From Branchiostoma lanceolatum (taxonomy: Eukaryota > Chordata > Leptocardii > Amphioxiformes > Branchiostomatidae): a stretch of 64,000 nucleotides of DNA. Both the position numbers and the translations under genes were made by a program. Of the stretch, positions 10,090 to 21,810 are shown in pieces. A model generated the notes under the pieces. It saw only the letters and a program-made list of their open reading frames with translations. It made no database searches and was not told where the DNA came from. The DNA is taken from the NCBI RefSeq assembly GCF_035083965.1, contig NC_089726.1, positions 20,192,059 through 20,256,058 of the forward strand, in the 5' to 3' direction. How positions within the stretch are numbered: the first letter of the stretch is position 1; every line of letters starts with the position of its first letter.

Positions 10090-12085
10090 ATATTTTGAAT
10101 GTCATTTCAACTTTATAATTATTTGCCCAGGTGTGCAAAACTTTGGAAATATTAATGTTATGGAATATGATAGTTCAAATAGTTTCTGAATAATGGTAAC
10201 AGCATTCTACCATTTTCTACCATTTTTACAATTATTGGTAACATTTTGTAAATGGGTCAGTGGGATGTGAAGAAAGCAATTCACACATCTTTGCGAATTA
10301 TGCTTGGGCACCATGCATATATGGCTTGCCACAAAGGACCTAACAGTGTCCAGCGGTGAAATCTAAAAATACACAGAGGCAAACAACAGGGCTGGATTAA
10401 CACCTACTTTTATGGGGGCAATTACCCTAATCCACTATTTAGAAAATGTTGTAAACATTTCTCTATATTTCGAGATTTAGAAGAATCACATAGACATTTG
10501 CAAATTATTCTACATAAAGAGATTAGTGTACAATCCCATTCAAAATGTTTGTAATATATTAAATTGGATTGAAAAAAATTCAAATTTTCATGTTAAATCT
10601 TTTTTTAACATTTAGAACTATTGTGACTTAGATATTCTTTTATTCAAAATAATTCAGACTAATTACAAATATCGTTTTATAACCATCTTGGTGTCTTGGA
10701 ACGGACTCTGAACGCACATTGAAAGATGGACTGGTTTGAATTTTTTAACTGACTGAACAGGAAAAAAGTCAAGTTCTTGATAGTGTGATAGATTTGAATC
10801 CTTGAGTCATAAGAATTAAGTTACAATTACCTTTTGTACTTCACTGACCAAACGTTAACATGAAATATACTTATTTATTTTTGTATCAATATTTATGATC
10901 AAGTCTTGTTCTTTTTATTGTAAAGGTATACGGAGACTGGGACAAGAGTAAAGGAAGTAGAATGCTGTTTTAAAGGAGTCCTAAACTCCAGAGGGGGGAG
11001 TTATTTTCCAATAGATGATAATTTTAGGAAATGAAAATGGATATTTTTTACAGTATACGATAAAGTACCCACTAGTACCGTGCGCATCAAAAAGCATTCA
11101 GTATTCTACCAAATTCCCCAGATGACCCTTCATTTTCTGATTAATTAGATTAAACAACCTCAGCCTGTGGCCTAATACAGTGTGCATGACAAGGCCTAAC
11201 AAAAGTTAGATTATAAAAAGAATGTCATGGGGGTTAAGAAAAACTCGTCCTGCTATGTGTTCTTTTATATCTCATTAACAATTGGCCTTCTTATTGTGCT
11301 TAACCATCTTCAGTTATGCTGAAAATATCCACGCTTAACGATGTATGTCTACGCATAGTGAATGCATGGATAGGGTCTGCACGGGTTTAATGAGTATCAT
11401 ATTGTTTATAAAACACACCTTGTGAAATTCAACACAAGCAGAATTCTGTAAAAAGTCGGCTAATTATGTATTCATTGATACATAATCTAGTGGAAAATAA
11501 CATCGTCTTCTGGAGTTTAGGACTCCTTTAAACTGTGCCAGCTTGGAAATTTGGCAGTCAAGTTTTTTTTAGATATTTAATATAAGAATATGAATTTATT
11601 TGAATTCAATTGGATAATTTAGAAATATTTTGAAAGTAACTGCACAACAGCTCTTTATTTAGAATAATTTCTAAATATCTATGTGATTCTTTCACTTTTA
11701 GAAATATTTACAAAAAAATGGAAGAAAATGGTTAACAATGGTATAATGATGATTGCCCCCATAAAAGTAGGTGCTAATCCGGCCCTTCTGTTTGCTTTTG
11801 TATATCTTTAGATTTCACTGCAGGATACTGTAGGGTCCTTTGTGGAAAGCATCATCCCTAAGCTTCGCAAGGATGTGTGAATTGCTTTCTTTCCAGCCCT
11901 CTTACCTATTTATAAAGATGTTACAAATAATTTTAAGAATGGTAAGAAATTGTACATAATGGTAGAATGCTGTTTCCATTATTTAGAAACTGCTTCACAT
12001 ATCACATTCTACGTCATGAATATTTCTAAAGTTTTAGAAAACTTAAGAAATATTTTTAAAGTGGAACTCACATTCAAAATAATTA
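10090..12085. mobile_element. foldback element with imperfect arms of about 450-550 bp
   Basis: The left arm (about 10090-10620) returns in inverted form at about 11600-12085. Matching blocks include ATGTGAAGAAAGCAATTCAC (10266) with GTGAATTGCTTTCTTTCC (11877), TTTTATGGGGGCAATTA (10409) with ATTGCCCCCATAAAAGTAGG (11753), and ACAGCATTCTACCATT (10199) with AATGGTAGAATGCTGT (11958). The arms are diverged, so the element is old. Its centre holds a younger MITE (10974-11527). No transposase is visible. Direct repeats TTGGAACGGAC (10697) and TTGGAATGGAC (12130) lie near both sides but are not placed as clean target duplications. Confidence 0.6.
10974..11527 (-). mobile_element. TTAA-flanked MITE (AGGAGTCCTAAACTCC ends)
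   Basis: The ends are AGGAGTCCTAAACTCCAGA and its complement, and TTAA lies directly outside on both sides (10970-10973 and 11528-11531). That is the target preference of piggyBac and Kolobok. The element is 554 bp and is nested in the centre of the foldback. In reverse orientation it is homologous along its length to the split MITE at 35099-35619 plus 43851-43888, and therefore shows what that site looked like before it was interrupted. No coding sequence. Confidence 0.75.
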
Positions 12086-14408
12086 CAATAAATTCAAAAT
12101 ATTTCTGAATAATAACCCTTGCGGTGACTTGGAATGGACCCTAAAGGGTGTGTGTATGAAAAAGCACACACGTTTGTATAGCTCTCGGGATGTGTGAACA
12201 CGATTGTTGATTCTTCAACCCAAATAGAAAAGCTTTAAAATGATTCTAGATTTCGGTAGGAAGAACTTGAGAACACATAGATTTCCAGTATACTCTTTAG
12301 TTTAGTACAGAAGGTGACCAACTTTATCTCAGCCGGAGACGGCCTAAAGCATCACACCGCCCACCCACCTTCTTTTACAGATGTTAAAACACAAACTATA
12401 CCAGTCAGCCTCTCTACGCCCTTGTAACTCTAAATTCTGAGTCAAAACCCACACACCTAGCGGCTGAACTCTTAGCTTGCGTCAAAGCCGGTGATTTTTA
12501 GCATCTTGTAAAGGGTCACTTGAAAAGCACCTTAATCTAGTTCTTTGCATTAATCGCATGAGTGACAATGACGAAGTCTAGACTAGCGCGAGGTCACACG
12601 CAATGAGATCTGTATCAAATGTAGTCTAACCTGTTTGTTAAGTTAATATGATACGTAGCACTATTGAACTTTGAACTTTCACGTCACATCTGGTACGGGA
12701 GGTCACATTTGAGCCCGATAAACACCACAGCTTGCTTATAAATGAAGACCTTTTTATGGTGGAAATTTCTATTTTCGTGTATTTAGAAATGATAATGTGA
12801 CGTTATAGAGGGACCTCTGCTATAACATACATTGAAGTTCTTCTAACTCAACTCAGCAACGTATTTGAAGGAAATACGGTCTCAGTGCACAATGTCATGG
12901 CTCTTCCAATGACAACATGGTATCCTGACGTGCGCTCTCGTAAAAGACACTAATTTTGTGCTGCAACATTAACGTTCAACCAAATTGATTTAACAAATGC
13001 ACTGACAGTAGTGACTGCGATTGATAATCTGGTAACGTCCATTATCTACCAAACCATTTATCCCACCCCATTCCTACCCGGCGCCCACCTCGACACGTAT
13101 ATATATTTTTCCACCCGAATTAATAACTTTCGGGACAACTTTTTCGTAACTTTTGAGCATAACGTGTGGCAACTGAAAACCAGAAGAAGCATTCAGTGCG
13201 AGAAAGCCTGTCAGGAAGCGCGGAAAACTGTTCTGGTCTTCCGTGATTTAGCAGCAATGGCAGCCATGCCTAATCTCCAAGCAGGTCTACACGCTTGCGA
13301 TCTGCTTGGAGATTAGCCATGCTTTCTTATATGAAAAAAGTGTAACCATAAGTCTATAACATATATATATATATATATATACATTTCTATGTCGCAATGC
13401 AAACATTCCTCAGAGATCTAGAGTTTGTACAGTAAATGTATTCCCACCTGTGAGGCACAAATCGGACGACAATGTTAGGGATATCTTAGTGATGATCCGC
13501 CACGGTATTACTTCTGCATGAAAGGAAGCAGAACCTGTCTGGTCACTCTGGAGGTTATGGTTCCGGGTCGGAGTTCAAATCTGACCAAGGTGTCGGACGC
13601 GTTTGATTCGGAATGTGCGACCTGTGGTCTACCAATGGTCTACCAAAATTTGACATATTCTTTGTTTCATTTAAAAGCTACGACCTTAAAACGCGACCCC
13701 CTGCTGTTTTTCTCGAGAACCATGACTGCGTGACGTCACCGACGCCAACTTTTAAAGAGGCTTTTCTGCCAATATGTAGCACCGAAACGACGGAAAGTCC
13801 TCATAATTTCCAAGCCAAGGGCCTGAGCAGGCTCTCCATTCCGTTTTACCTGTTTTCTTGAAAAGCGATGTCCTGAAAAATGATGTTTTGATCAATTTCC
13901 CTACTGTAACGTTGTTAAGGCCTGCACCTTGGCAAGATAGCCTCAAAACACAGTGTTTTTCACATGACTTTAAGCCTCTGCTGCGGGAAAAGTATTCATC
14001 GCAGATAAGCCAAATTTGGATATATGGTAGATATAACCTTTCTGAAAAATTAAAACATATTCTAAGAAATAATATGCATCTTAACTTATGGTCCGGGTCG
14101 GAGTTCAAATCTGACCAGGGATAGGGCCATGACCCGGTAATCTGCCGGAAGTGCCGTCACTCTGATTTCTGGCCCCTATTGCTTGGTGATCGTTTAAGCT
14201 GTGCATAGATTTTTTGTATCTCCTGAAAAGCCCGTGAGTTGTAGTATTTTTGGGCCTGGTGAAGTTGGTTCGCCATCGAAGACTTGTTTGTATTAGTCCG
14301 CGCCAACGGTGATGCGTGACCCAAATAGCATCGTTTTTAATGCATTTTCACCGAATTTGCGCCATCGGAGATTGCAAAAAAGTTATCAGAAGACTTTTTT
14401 TTATTTTT
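12086..14408. other. no gene seen; scattered short repeats
   Basis: Holds an inverted motif pair CTAATCTCCAAGCAG (13270-13284) and CTGCTTGGAGATTAG (13302-13316), a (TA)n run at 13361-13382, and a direct repeat around CCGGGTCGGAGTTCAAATCT at about 13562-13590 and 14093-14121. The last contains GTTCAAATC, close to a pol III B box. Open frames in 13.0-14.1 kb show no family resemblance. Confidence 0.4.
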
Positions 14409-14997
14409 TCATTGTTCAGAGACACCATTCACTAAGCTTTCTCAGCATATATGCCGTGACCCCAGGAAAACTGTTTAGGTGGCATTTAAATATACCTGAT
14501 GTATATGAGCAATGTAGTGCAGGTGCCATTATCTTCTATCTTGAATTTGTAACAACACTGCTTTGGTGTCATTAATACTATTTCTAATTTAACTGTCAAT
14601 GATAATTTTTGATTCAATGCAAACTTGTAATATTGGTGGTGTTAATACATTTTCATCAATCATCATAATTATAAACATTAGCTCAATTATTCGATTTTGA
14701 AAGATGTCCGTAACTGTTAGCTGTATTTCATAGTGCAATAAAACAACGAAATACAATATTTTTTCGGTACTATTGTTCTAGTGTTACAGTGAATGTCTCA
14801 ATAATGGACAATATTAACAAATGATATTCTGGTAATATTTGGCCATTTGGCTATTTTGTCATTTTCGCTATCAGTTGATTTTTTTTAGCTATGTAACGTT
14901 CCTGATTTTAATGGTAAAGTTTGTCAATTCTAAAGTCTACTGATTGTAAACACGACCTCACTTCAGACTGGGTATGACGATTAAGTATTTTCAATTA

Positions 14998-15550
14998 GGC
15001 TGCACCCAAGTAATTTTTATGGATGACGTCCTTTGGAGACCCTAAATCTAATGCGAGAGCGCGAAAAAAAACCAAGAAGGGCCGAAAATAACAAGATGCC
15101 TAGATTTGAAATATAATAGTTGACGACACATGTTAGGACACAAATTGAATGAGAGAACATAGTGTAACAACTAACAATTCTTTTATTCATCATGAAAACA
15201 GCAATAATTTGAATAAATCAGTTGAAGGTGAACATCAGTTGTTGTCCTGTCCTGTTTCTTTCCATGTCCCACTGCTGTCAGGATCGTCCTGTCAGCAGTG
15301 CATTTTTTTCTACTGCTGACAGGATGATCCTGTCAGCAGTGCAAATTTTTCTACTGCTGACAGGATGATCCTGCCAATAGCCTTAGGCATTTATTTATGC
15401 AATTCGCGTGACGAGTTTTACGTTAATCTTACGACTGTCGTAACTCTTTGGTCATAGTTACAGGAAGCGGAATTTCTTGTTTTTTTTCTGGGAACAGACC
15501 AAAATCAATGCGCGCGCGGACGTCATCCATAAAAATTACTTGGTGCAGCC
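14998..15550. mobile_element. PIF/Harbinger-type MITE with internal serial palindromes
   Basis: Terminal inverted repeats of 33-34 bp begin GGCTGCACCCAAGTAATT at 14998 and end with AATTACTTGGTGCAGCC at 15550, with one single-base indel between them. TTA flanks both ends (14995-14997 and 15551-15553), the Harbinger target. The right end (GCGCGCGCGGACGTCATCC) matches the intron element at 4930-5435. Inside, at 15270-15375, lie two full palindromes and one partial built on CTGCTGACAGGATGATCC. Confidence 0.8.
15270..15375. repeat. serial palindromes of about 30 bp
   Basis: Palindrome 1 (15270-15300) is CACTGCTGTCAGGATC followed by GTCCTGTCAGCAGTG. Palindrome 2 (15312-15340) is ACTGCTGACAGGATG followed by ATCCTGTCAGCAGT. 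A third partial copy runs at 15351-15375. Spacers are T-rich. They lie within the Harbinger MITE and could extrude as small cruciforms. Confidence 0.6.
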
Positions 15551-16204
15551 TTATGTCCAAGCATTTACTTGATATTCATGTTTTGAGGTATGTGATATGG
15601 TCATCAAATTCATAATGTCTATCTTTTCATCATATACATGTCCATGGAATACGTCTGCTATGGATTACGACAAAGACGTGAAGCCAGTAAAACATTATAC
15701 AAGACATCATATTTATTGTGTGTACAATCGTCTTTATTCATAAAGACGTTTGACAATACACTACTAATGTATGCCCCTATACCCACCCTGTCATACACAA
15801 TATACACCTATCATCGTCGGCTGTACAGCCCTCGTGATCAGCTTTAAAAATATCCCAACTTTCTTTAAAACAGTTTGTAGATTAGAATCGTAAAATAGAC
15901 TAAGGAAATAATGAACATATTGAAGCTAGCCATTGAAAATACAAATTTCAACAATCCTATAAAGTACTTAGACTTAAGCTTGTGACAAGAAACTCACATG
16001 TGCACTTAGATAGGACGCAGCAAAACATAGAGGTACTAAACTGTAACTACATGACTAAATAAGTAATAGAACACAAATATAATGTTGTGCTTGAAAATTG
16101 ACTCTGGATCTGCTGAATACTGTATATACAAATAAAGGCGACCACCTATCCAATGCGACCGCTTCAGGTTTGACTGTAGTTTGGAGTATAGGCAAGCTTC
16201 TTGC

Positions 16205-16375
16205 AATCGAGTTTTTTTTTCAAAAAGCAATCGTTTTTTTTTTTTTTAAAGCAATCGTTTTTTTTTTTTAAATAGCAATCGAGTTTTTTTTAAACAGCTA
16301 TCGAGTTTTTACAACAGCAACCGATTTTAAAACACTCATCGAGTTTTTAAAGCAGCAATCAAGTTTTTAAAACAA
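16205..16375 (+). repeat. minisatellite, unit about 25 bp (AGCAATCGAGTTTTT)
   Basis: Seven or so units of the form AGCAATCG(AG)TTTTTTTTAAA run in tandem with variable T-run length. No coding meaning. Confidence 0.7.
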
Positions 16376-16758
16376 CAAAATCCTAGAAATATGCGTACGG
16401 TCGGGGATTCACTCCACGGGGGCCTAATTAACACCTCCTTTACTTCAAACTATCGTAACACCTAATAAAATGGGTTAGGCATATGGCCTTGGGATCTCCA
16501 AGGAGGTTATATAGGTCGATCTCGTAACCGTCCCGCAAGGGTAAGATGTGCTTGCACCTAGATGCCAGTCCACAGGACAATGCCTGGACGGGTTTTCCTG
16601 CATTTTCAGGATTTCAAAGTAAGAAATGAAGGCTGTTCATACAGCGCTGTCAAGGGAGGATCGATGCATTCATTCATCGTTCTTTTTGGGCACCTCTGAG
16701 TAATGCTAAGTGTGTGGGGGCATGCACCATGTACCAACCGAGTAGCCGCAGTATTACA

Positions 16759-16806
16759 GGGGCAAAAATCGTAATGTCAGCCTGTTTGACATTTCGATTT
16801 TGCCCC
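16759..16806. repeat. hairpin bounded by GGGGCAAAA
   Basis: GGGGCAAAAATCGTAATGTCA pairs with TGACATTTCGATTTTGCCCC across a 7-base loop, written here as two separate arms of about 20 bases with one or two mismatches. A copy of the ATCTGCTTGGAGATTA motif follows directly at 16813-16828. Confidence 0.5.
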
Positions 16807-16829
16807 GTGTAGATCTGCTTGGAGATTAA

Positions 16830-19046
16830 TTTAATTCCAAAGTCAGCGGCTGTTTGGAGATCACACTTTTCGGACTGGTCAACGGACTGGGTTCACATAT
16901 CCGAGTTCACACATCCAGGGAGTTTGCGGACTATGAGTTAAAACTAGAACTTTCAGTGTGTCAACGTTCGTAACCTGACATAAAGTCTATCGTTGTTCTA
17001 GTTTAGTAAAGTATACTGAGCTAAATTCTGCCTGGGTTATCCTTTTTACCGGTAGGGAGTTGGCCACTTGAGACCTGCTGTGTGAACTCTTACCGGGTCA
17101 CCGGGTGCAAAAGACTACCTACCGCGTGGTGGAAAGGCCCTTCTGCTCCGAAGAGAGCCCGAACAAACCACGGTAGGTTGGATGCCAGATTAGAGTTTAC
17201 TTGTCTTGGGTAGATTTTCTCGTATCTATCTTGATTGTGTGGTAATTGCGCATGCAGAGAAGTCTTAATTTTCTCTTGGTTGGTGAGCTCTTTTAAGCTG
17301 ATTCAATATAATTTGAATGCATTTTCAGCTTGGTTAAATTGTGTCTGACTCTGTGTATGAGTGAATGGGAGGCCTAGGCGTTGTTTCGGCATTGTGCACG
17401 TGTTTTATTCTGCTAACGTTACAGTTTGTTATTTTGATAATTGCCACAAATACTAGTACCTTGTTGAACATTTGACGTCCTAAAATAAGTTTGGAGTTTA
17501 TTATATCAACCATGATATATGTTATCAGCAGTTTGTACCGATTGTATGGCGATTGTTGATTAGCTGTCAGTTTCTGGAAGGCACTGAACGTGTAGTGTAC
17601 TCATCTATGATTATGCTGTATTGTGTATAGCGCATTAGTTATTCTTTGTAAGAACGTTACATCGATCACGGTCCTGTGTTAGGTAAGTGGGCTTAAGTCG
17701 TTGTCAATTTGTACTTGTTGTAAGTCTTCTCTTGTAACGGTCGGCCCATGTAGCTGTTTTTTTTTCTTTCCTAGTTAGCTGTGCTGAACCCATTGTTTCC
17801 CGTTTAATTTTGACATCGCGAGATGTCCCCGTTTAATGTTCAAGGTGTTGATTAGTTCGATCAGTGGACGTTTCTTCAACTGTGGTCCGATTACAACTAG
17901 TTACGTAAATCTATGCTGGAGTGATAAAGGAAGTATTTATGATGACTGGCTCATGTTTCTTTGTCTCAGTTGCTCATGTAATGCAAGTTACATTTACATT
18001 CACTCCTCTTCGACAGGACTAATCTGTTCAGATTGGGTATTCCAGTAACATTTAGCTGTTTCACCTTCTACGAATGTAGGTCAGGCCTATAGAGGTCTGG
18101 CCCTGAATGGTCAGTAACCGCCCATGGGACATTGTTCCCCGGGTGTATATTTTTCTTGTATTTTCTGTGCAGCGGGACCCATGACCATTGTATCCAGGGA
18201 CACGTTACTCAGCCTTCTTCTATCCCGTGGCCATACCAGTTGACAACTTCAGACGTTGGTGATTCCATTACGTCGTTCAGGCAACTGAAGGTCAGCGACG
18301 TTGTATCAGCTAGTATTGTGAATTGCATACTTGTGCGATGGCGTGCACGGTCGCCCAACCGAGTATTCCAGCTGTTTTTGCTACTGATCCAACTGGTCTT
18401 TATTTATTTATCTGTTTCATCACAATACAGCTGGGTTGCCTCTTCAACCTATAAAAGTTTTTTTTTTTCACGAGAACCAAGCATATATATAAACAGGACA
18501 TGACATGTTACATTCAGTCAGATGGCGACAAAAGTGAACAACGTTCAGTAGAACAAATAAAATCCGATATTCCCCAAGAAAATCATTGTACATATTCGTA
18601 GCCTATTCAAGTTCCACATCAAGAACAAACGTCGAATAAATTTGAGATGTTTGTGAAATATTGATGATTTCTAATTGTGGGTCGTTACTCCTGTCGCCAG
18701 CGGGCGTTAGAAACTATCCAAATCGGCTCTTCCGCTTCCAAAACTTCCGCTGATTTACTAGACTAAGTTTCCTTTGCGAGATTCCAAATTATTTTCATAT
18801 CTCTACACCCAATTTTTGCTTGTAAAAGATGACTGAATATTCAAATTCTTTGGACGTCATGAGTGACAAAAATGACGGAAATGAAGGACGCTGGCTAGAT
18901 CACTAAAGTTTGCCATTTTTGTTGACCTGGGTCACATTTAGTTCATATGTTGTGTCATAATAAGGGGTTGTCCTTGATACCTGAGCAAACATATCAGACT
19001 TGTAAAGATAGATAGATAGATATGATTTCTCTCTTTGTGCCCGCAG
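16830..19046. other. no gene seen
   Basis: Frames at 17836-18048 and 18132-18503 are open but have no start context, splice borders or family resemblance that I can use. The sequence is ordinary AT-moderate intergenic DNA. Confidence 0.4.
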
Positions 19047-19217
19047 GTGACCTACGCCGTGGCCACCCTCGGAGTGCAAAAGAACTTCACTGGAGTCATC
19101 GTGGAAGAATTGGAGTGTGCGCTGATAACGTCAACCCAGGAGAAACAAACAATGCACGCAGGATCATCGCAAAAACAAAACAAAAAAGACAAAAACATGA
19201 AAAAATACGAAGGGTGA
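19047..19217 (+). CDS. orphan terminal-exon candidate, family not recognised
   Basis: A strong acceptor (TCTCTCTTTGTGCCCGCAG, AG at 19045-19046) is followed by an open frame with balanced codon use: VTYAVATLGVQKNFTGVIVE, then ELECALITSTQEKQ, then a Lys-rich tail to a TGA at 19215-19217. The first 35 codons look protein-coding, while the tail reads like untranslated A-rich sequence. No upstream exon with matching phase was found in the 2 kb before it, so it may be the last exon of a gene with long introns, or a decayed fragment. I do not recognise the family. Confidence 0.25.
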   Translation: MTYAVATLGVQKNFTGVIVEELECALITSTQEKQTMHAGSSQKQNKKDKNMKKYEG

Positions 19218-19549
19218 CACAAACGTACAGGATAAAAACAAATGAAACACAAATGAATAAAAACTCCCACACAAAACATCTATCATGCCCAATGTTAGAG
19301 AAACCTTGTCTCTGCGTCCTTTCTTTATCCTTAATGTGTTTGCTATAGAAAGAGACTTGTATCAGCTACATGCCCAAACATAACATCCTTTATTTATTTG
19401 TTTTTTATTTTTTCTAATCAATTCATCAGAGCCTAATGTTGCCATCGATTTACGAAGAAAGGCGGCTCAATTGTTACTGTAGCAGCATCTCTTCACCCTA
19501 GGCCAGAAACATCAATGCTCAAGACAAGCATGACTTCACTGACCCATTA

Positions 19550-19918
19550 GGAGAAGCAGGGGTTACGAAGGCTGCTCGGGAAATTCCCTACCCCATTTAC
19601 ACCGGAACGTTTTGAGCCACTCACACCGGGGCATGCCCCTACTCTTTTTCGAAAGATGCGGTGGGTTCTTTTACGTGCTCAAGGTATGGCTCTCCTCAAA
19701 CACGGGACCTCCATTTAACGTCCTATCCGAGGGACGTCCCTAGACAAAGCTAGGTTCTCATTTACACCTGAGTGAAGTGAGGGATTTTGTGTTAAGTGCC
19801 TTTCCCAAGAACACAACGTCGGGTGCATGTCCAGACTTGTCTGGGGGAGAGCGGGAATCGAACTCGGGCCACGCTGTTTGGTAGCCCTATGCTCTCACCA
19901 TTACGCCACACCGACGCC
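19550..19918 (-). mobile_element. tRNA-derived SINE
   Basis: The minus strand starts GGCGTCGGTGTGGCGTAATG. It has an A-box-like TGGCGTAATGG and a B-box-like GAGTTCGATTCC about 35 bases later, then a body with CTTGGGAAAGGCACTTAAC, CACTTCACTCAGGTGTAAATG and CACGTAAAAGAACCC. The tRNA-like head and the body match the SINEs at 46212-46386 and 48239-48416. It is too altered past the B box to be a working tRNA gene. Confidence 0.75.
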
Positions 19919-20269
19919 ACTATCGTAGGTGTCGCCCCAAACAAAATCTTCTAAAATCAAGCTTTGATATTTCTATTTAGTCCTAGTTGAATCTTATCAG
20001 TAAAAGAGGGATGTAGATATTGTTCTCATATTGTTCTGAAAACAGAAAAGCATATTTCAAAATCAAATAATGATAGCCAGTTTCTGTGCCTTAAGTAGCA
20101 AGTTCGCCGAAATTGTGTTTTTCACATACAGATCAACAAAGACCTCTCCTTTTCCTTCCGTAAACCACAAGGCCGATGGCTACCTCAGAAGTAATTCCCT
20201 AGGGAATGCATTCGTGCAATTTCTGAAATTCTTTCAAAGCGATCGTAGTACTGTAATAAATGCCTCCGC

Positions 20270-20293
20270 CCCTGAGGCGTCGCCAAAAAGCTG
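20270..20293. repeat. short copy of a dispersed repeat (GCCCCTGAGGCGTCGCC)
   Basis: CGCCCCTGAGGCGTCGCCAA recurs inverted at about 50436-50456 (TTGGCGACGCCTCAGGGGCG). The wider neighbourhoods also share loosely similar AT-rich text, suggesting MITE ends. Boundaries are not resolved. Confidence 0.35.
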
Positions 20294-21239
20294 GTGATAG
20301 ATACTTGATTAGCTCAAAAGATAACAAGAAATAGCCATTCCTTTAAAGTAACACACTTACAAAGTTATGACTGCTGTGATTTCACTAGAACTATCTTTGG
20401 GTGGAATTTAATACCAGGGGCACCAAAACAGCTTTAACAAACGCTTGTAACTAGATGTGCCTAGTGAGTTATATGTAACAGGCCGTTTTGTGTAATGTAA
20501 CCAACTACTGGCGTGCCGCATGCCTGGGAGGCAAAGTAAACAAAGTACTTAAGTGTTGGGAACATGGATTATGAAACAACATTACGCAGTCCCTTTTAAA
20601 CGTTGGCAGTGCCTTGATAAAAATATACGTATACCTATGGATAGAATTTATCAAACCATTACATGTAATTTCAAACCAAGCCACACGTATGTATTAGCAT
20701 GACCAAAAGTTTATATACTTATGTAATTGGATTTCGGAAAGCAACATGTAGGCTATGATAACAATCATGAGGTGGTGTTGTCACGTGACGAATAAATTAG
20801 CAAAGCACTTGTTAGCGAAAGCCAAGCCGCCACGTCGACAGCAGAATCTACGGATCACCAAAACGCGGTAAGTGCAAGTCTTTGTAGTTGATAGTTACCT
20901 AACCCTAATCCAACCCGTATGGGGGTCCGTTTAGAATATTTGTATGTGCCATATCAACATTCATCGACAGAGAATAAAACATCCCATGAGTTTGGTTGAG
21001 TACATGTACATGTCTCACAAGTGCTAAGATTATTTTACCGAGGTTTGCTCATTTTTGTAGAAGTTATACTCTTAAGTTTGTGTGTGGTCTGGTGGTGTCT
21101 TTTTATGATTTTTGTTTATGTTTACGTTCATGAGCACAACAGTAGGGGGTTTAAACTACAGCCAAATTCGTCGCAACAATGTATCGGTCAGATGAGGCTT
21201 AAAAGGGCCATAGCTTATACATTACGTTTATACTGAACT

Positions 21240-21810
21240 CGGATGTAGATATAGTATTACTCTTTCATCGACCACTATAGGAGCTGGTTTTGTTAGTGTG
21301 GAAAATTTTAGGGTTCTGGAAACAAAACAAAAAATACGGTAGTGTATGTAACTACAAACAGAATTGTCATTTTTTGAATCAGCAGATGGTTGACCCTTGG
21401 ACAGATAGCTGACCCTTGGACAGATAGCTGACCCTTGGACAGATGTCTGATCCATAGGACAGATAACTGACCCTTGGACAGATAGCTGACCCTTGGACAG
21501 ATAGCTGACCCTTGGACAAATAACTGACCCTTGGACAGATAGCTGACCCTCCAAACTAGGACGGCAGAAACAAGTGATTCTGTCTAACTTATGTAGTCAT
21601 AGGTTAGATGCATACTCTTTCATCGACTACTGTAGGAGTTGGTGTCGGTAGTGCTATAAATTGTAGGGTTCCGGAAATTAAAAATACGGTAATGTATAAC
21701 TACAAACAAATTGTCATTTTTGGAATTAACAGATAGTTGTCCCTTTGGACGGCGTGAGTCTAGTCGTACACGGGGCTTAAATTTCTTCAAACTAGGACGG
21801 CAGAAAAATT
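21240..21810. repeat. tandem duplication of about 370 bp containing a 20-bp minisatellite
   Basis: The block starting TACTCTTTCATCGACCACTA (21257 region) recurs at about 21612 (TACTCTTTCATCGACTACTG), each followed by AAAATACGGTA and ACTAGGACGGCAGAAA. In the first copy the middle has expanded to about eight units of TGACCCTTGGACAGATAGC (21388-21552); the second has a single remnant. Six-frame reading gives a repetitive peptide on the minus strand, which is an artefact. Confidence 0.7.

Larger units (their letters stand above)
14409..16140. repeat. copy 1 of a 1.7-kb dispersed repeat, interrupted by a Harbinger MITE
   Basis: The blocks 14450-14880 and 15780-16140 are homologous to 45720-46110 plus 46386-46600 and to 47755-48140 plus 48416-48600/48875-49080. 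Shared text includes ATAATTTTTGATTCAATGC, TATTTCATAGTGCAATAAAAC and CCTGTCATACACAATATAC. This copy has no SINE in the middle, unlike the other two, and its middle is replaced by unrelated sequence and the MITE. The nature of the repeat (non-autonomous transposon or old retroposon) is unknown; no coding sequence is visible. Confidence 0.6.

Noticed and set aside
18132-18503. 123-codon frame with hydrophobic stretches
   Set aside because: No start context, splice border or homology-like pattern, and flanked by ordinary intergenic DNA.
19845-19918. tRNA gene on the minus strand
   Set aside because: Only the tRNA-like head of a SINE; the acceptor stem does not close and a SINE body follows.
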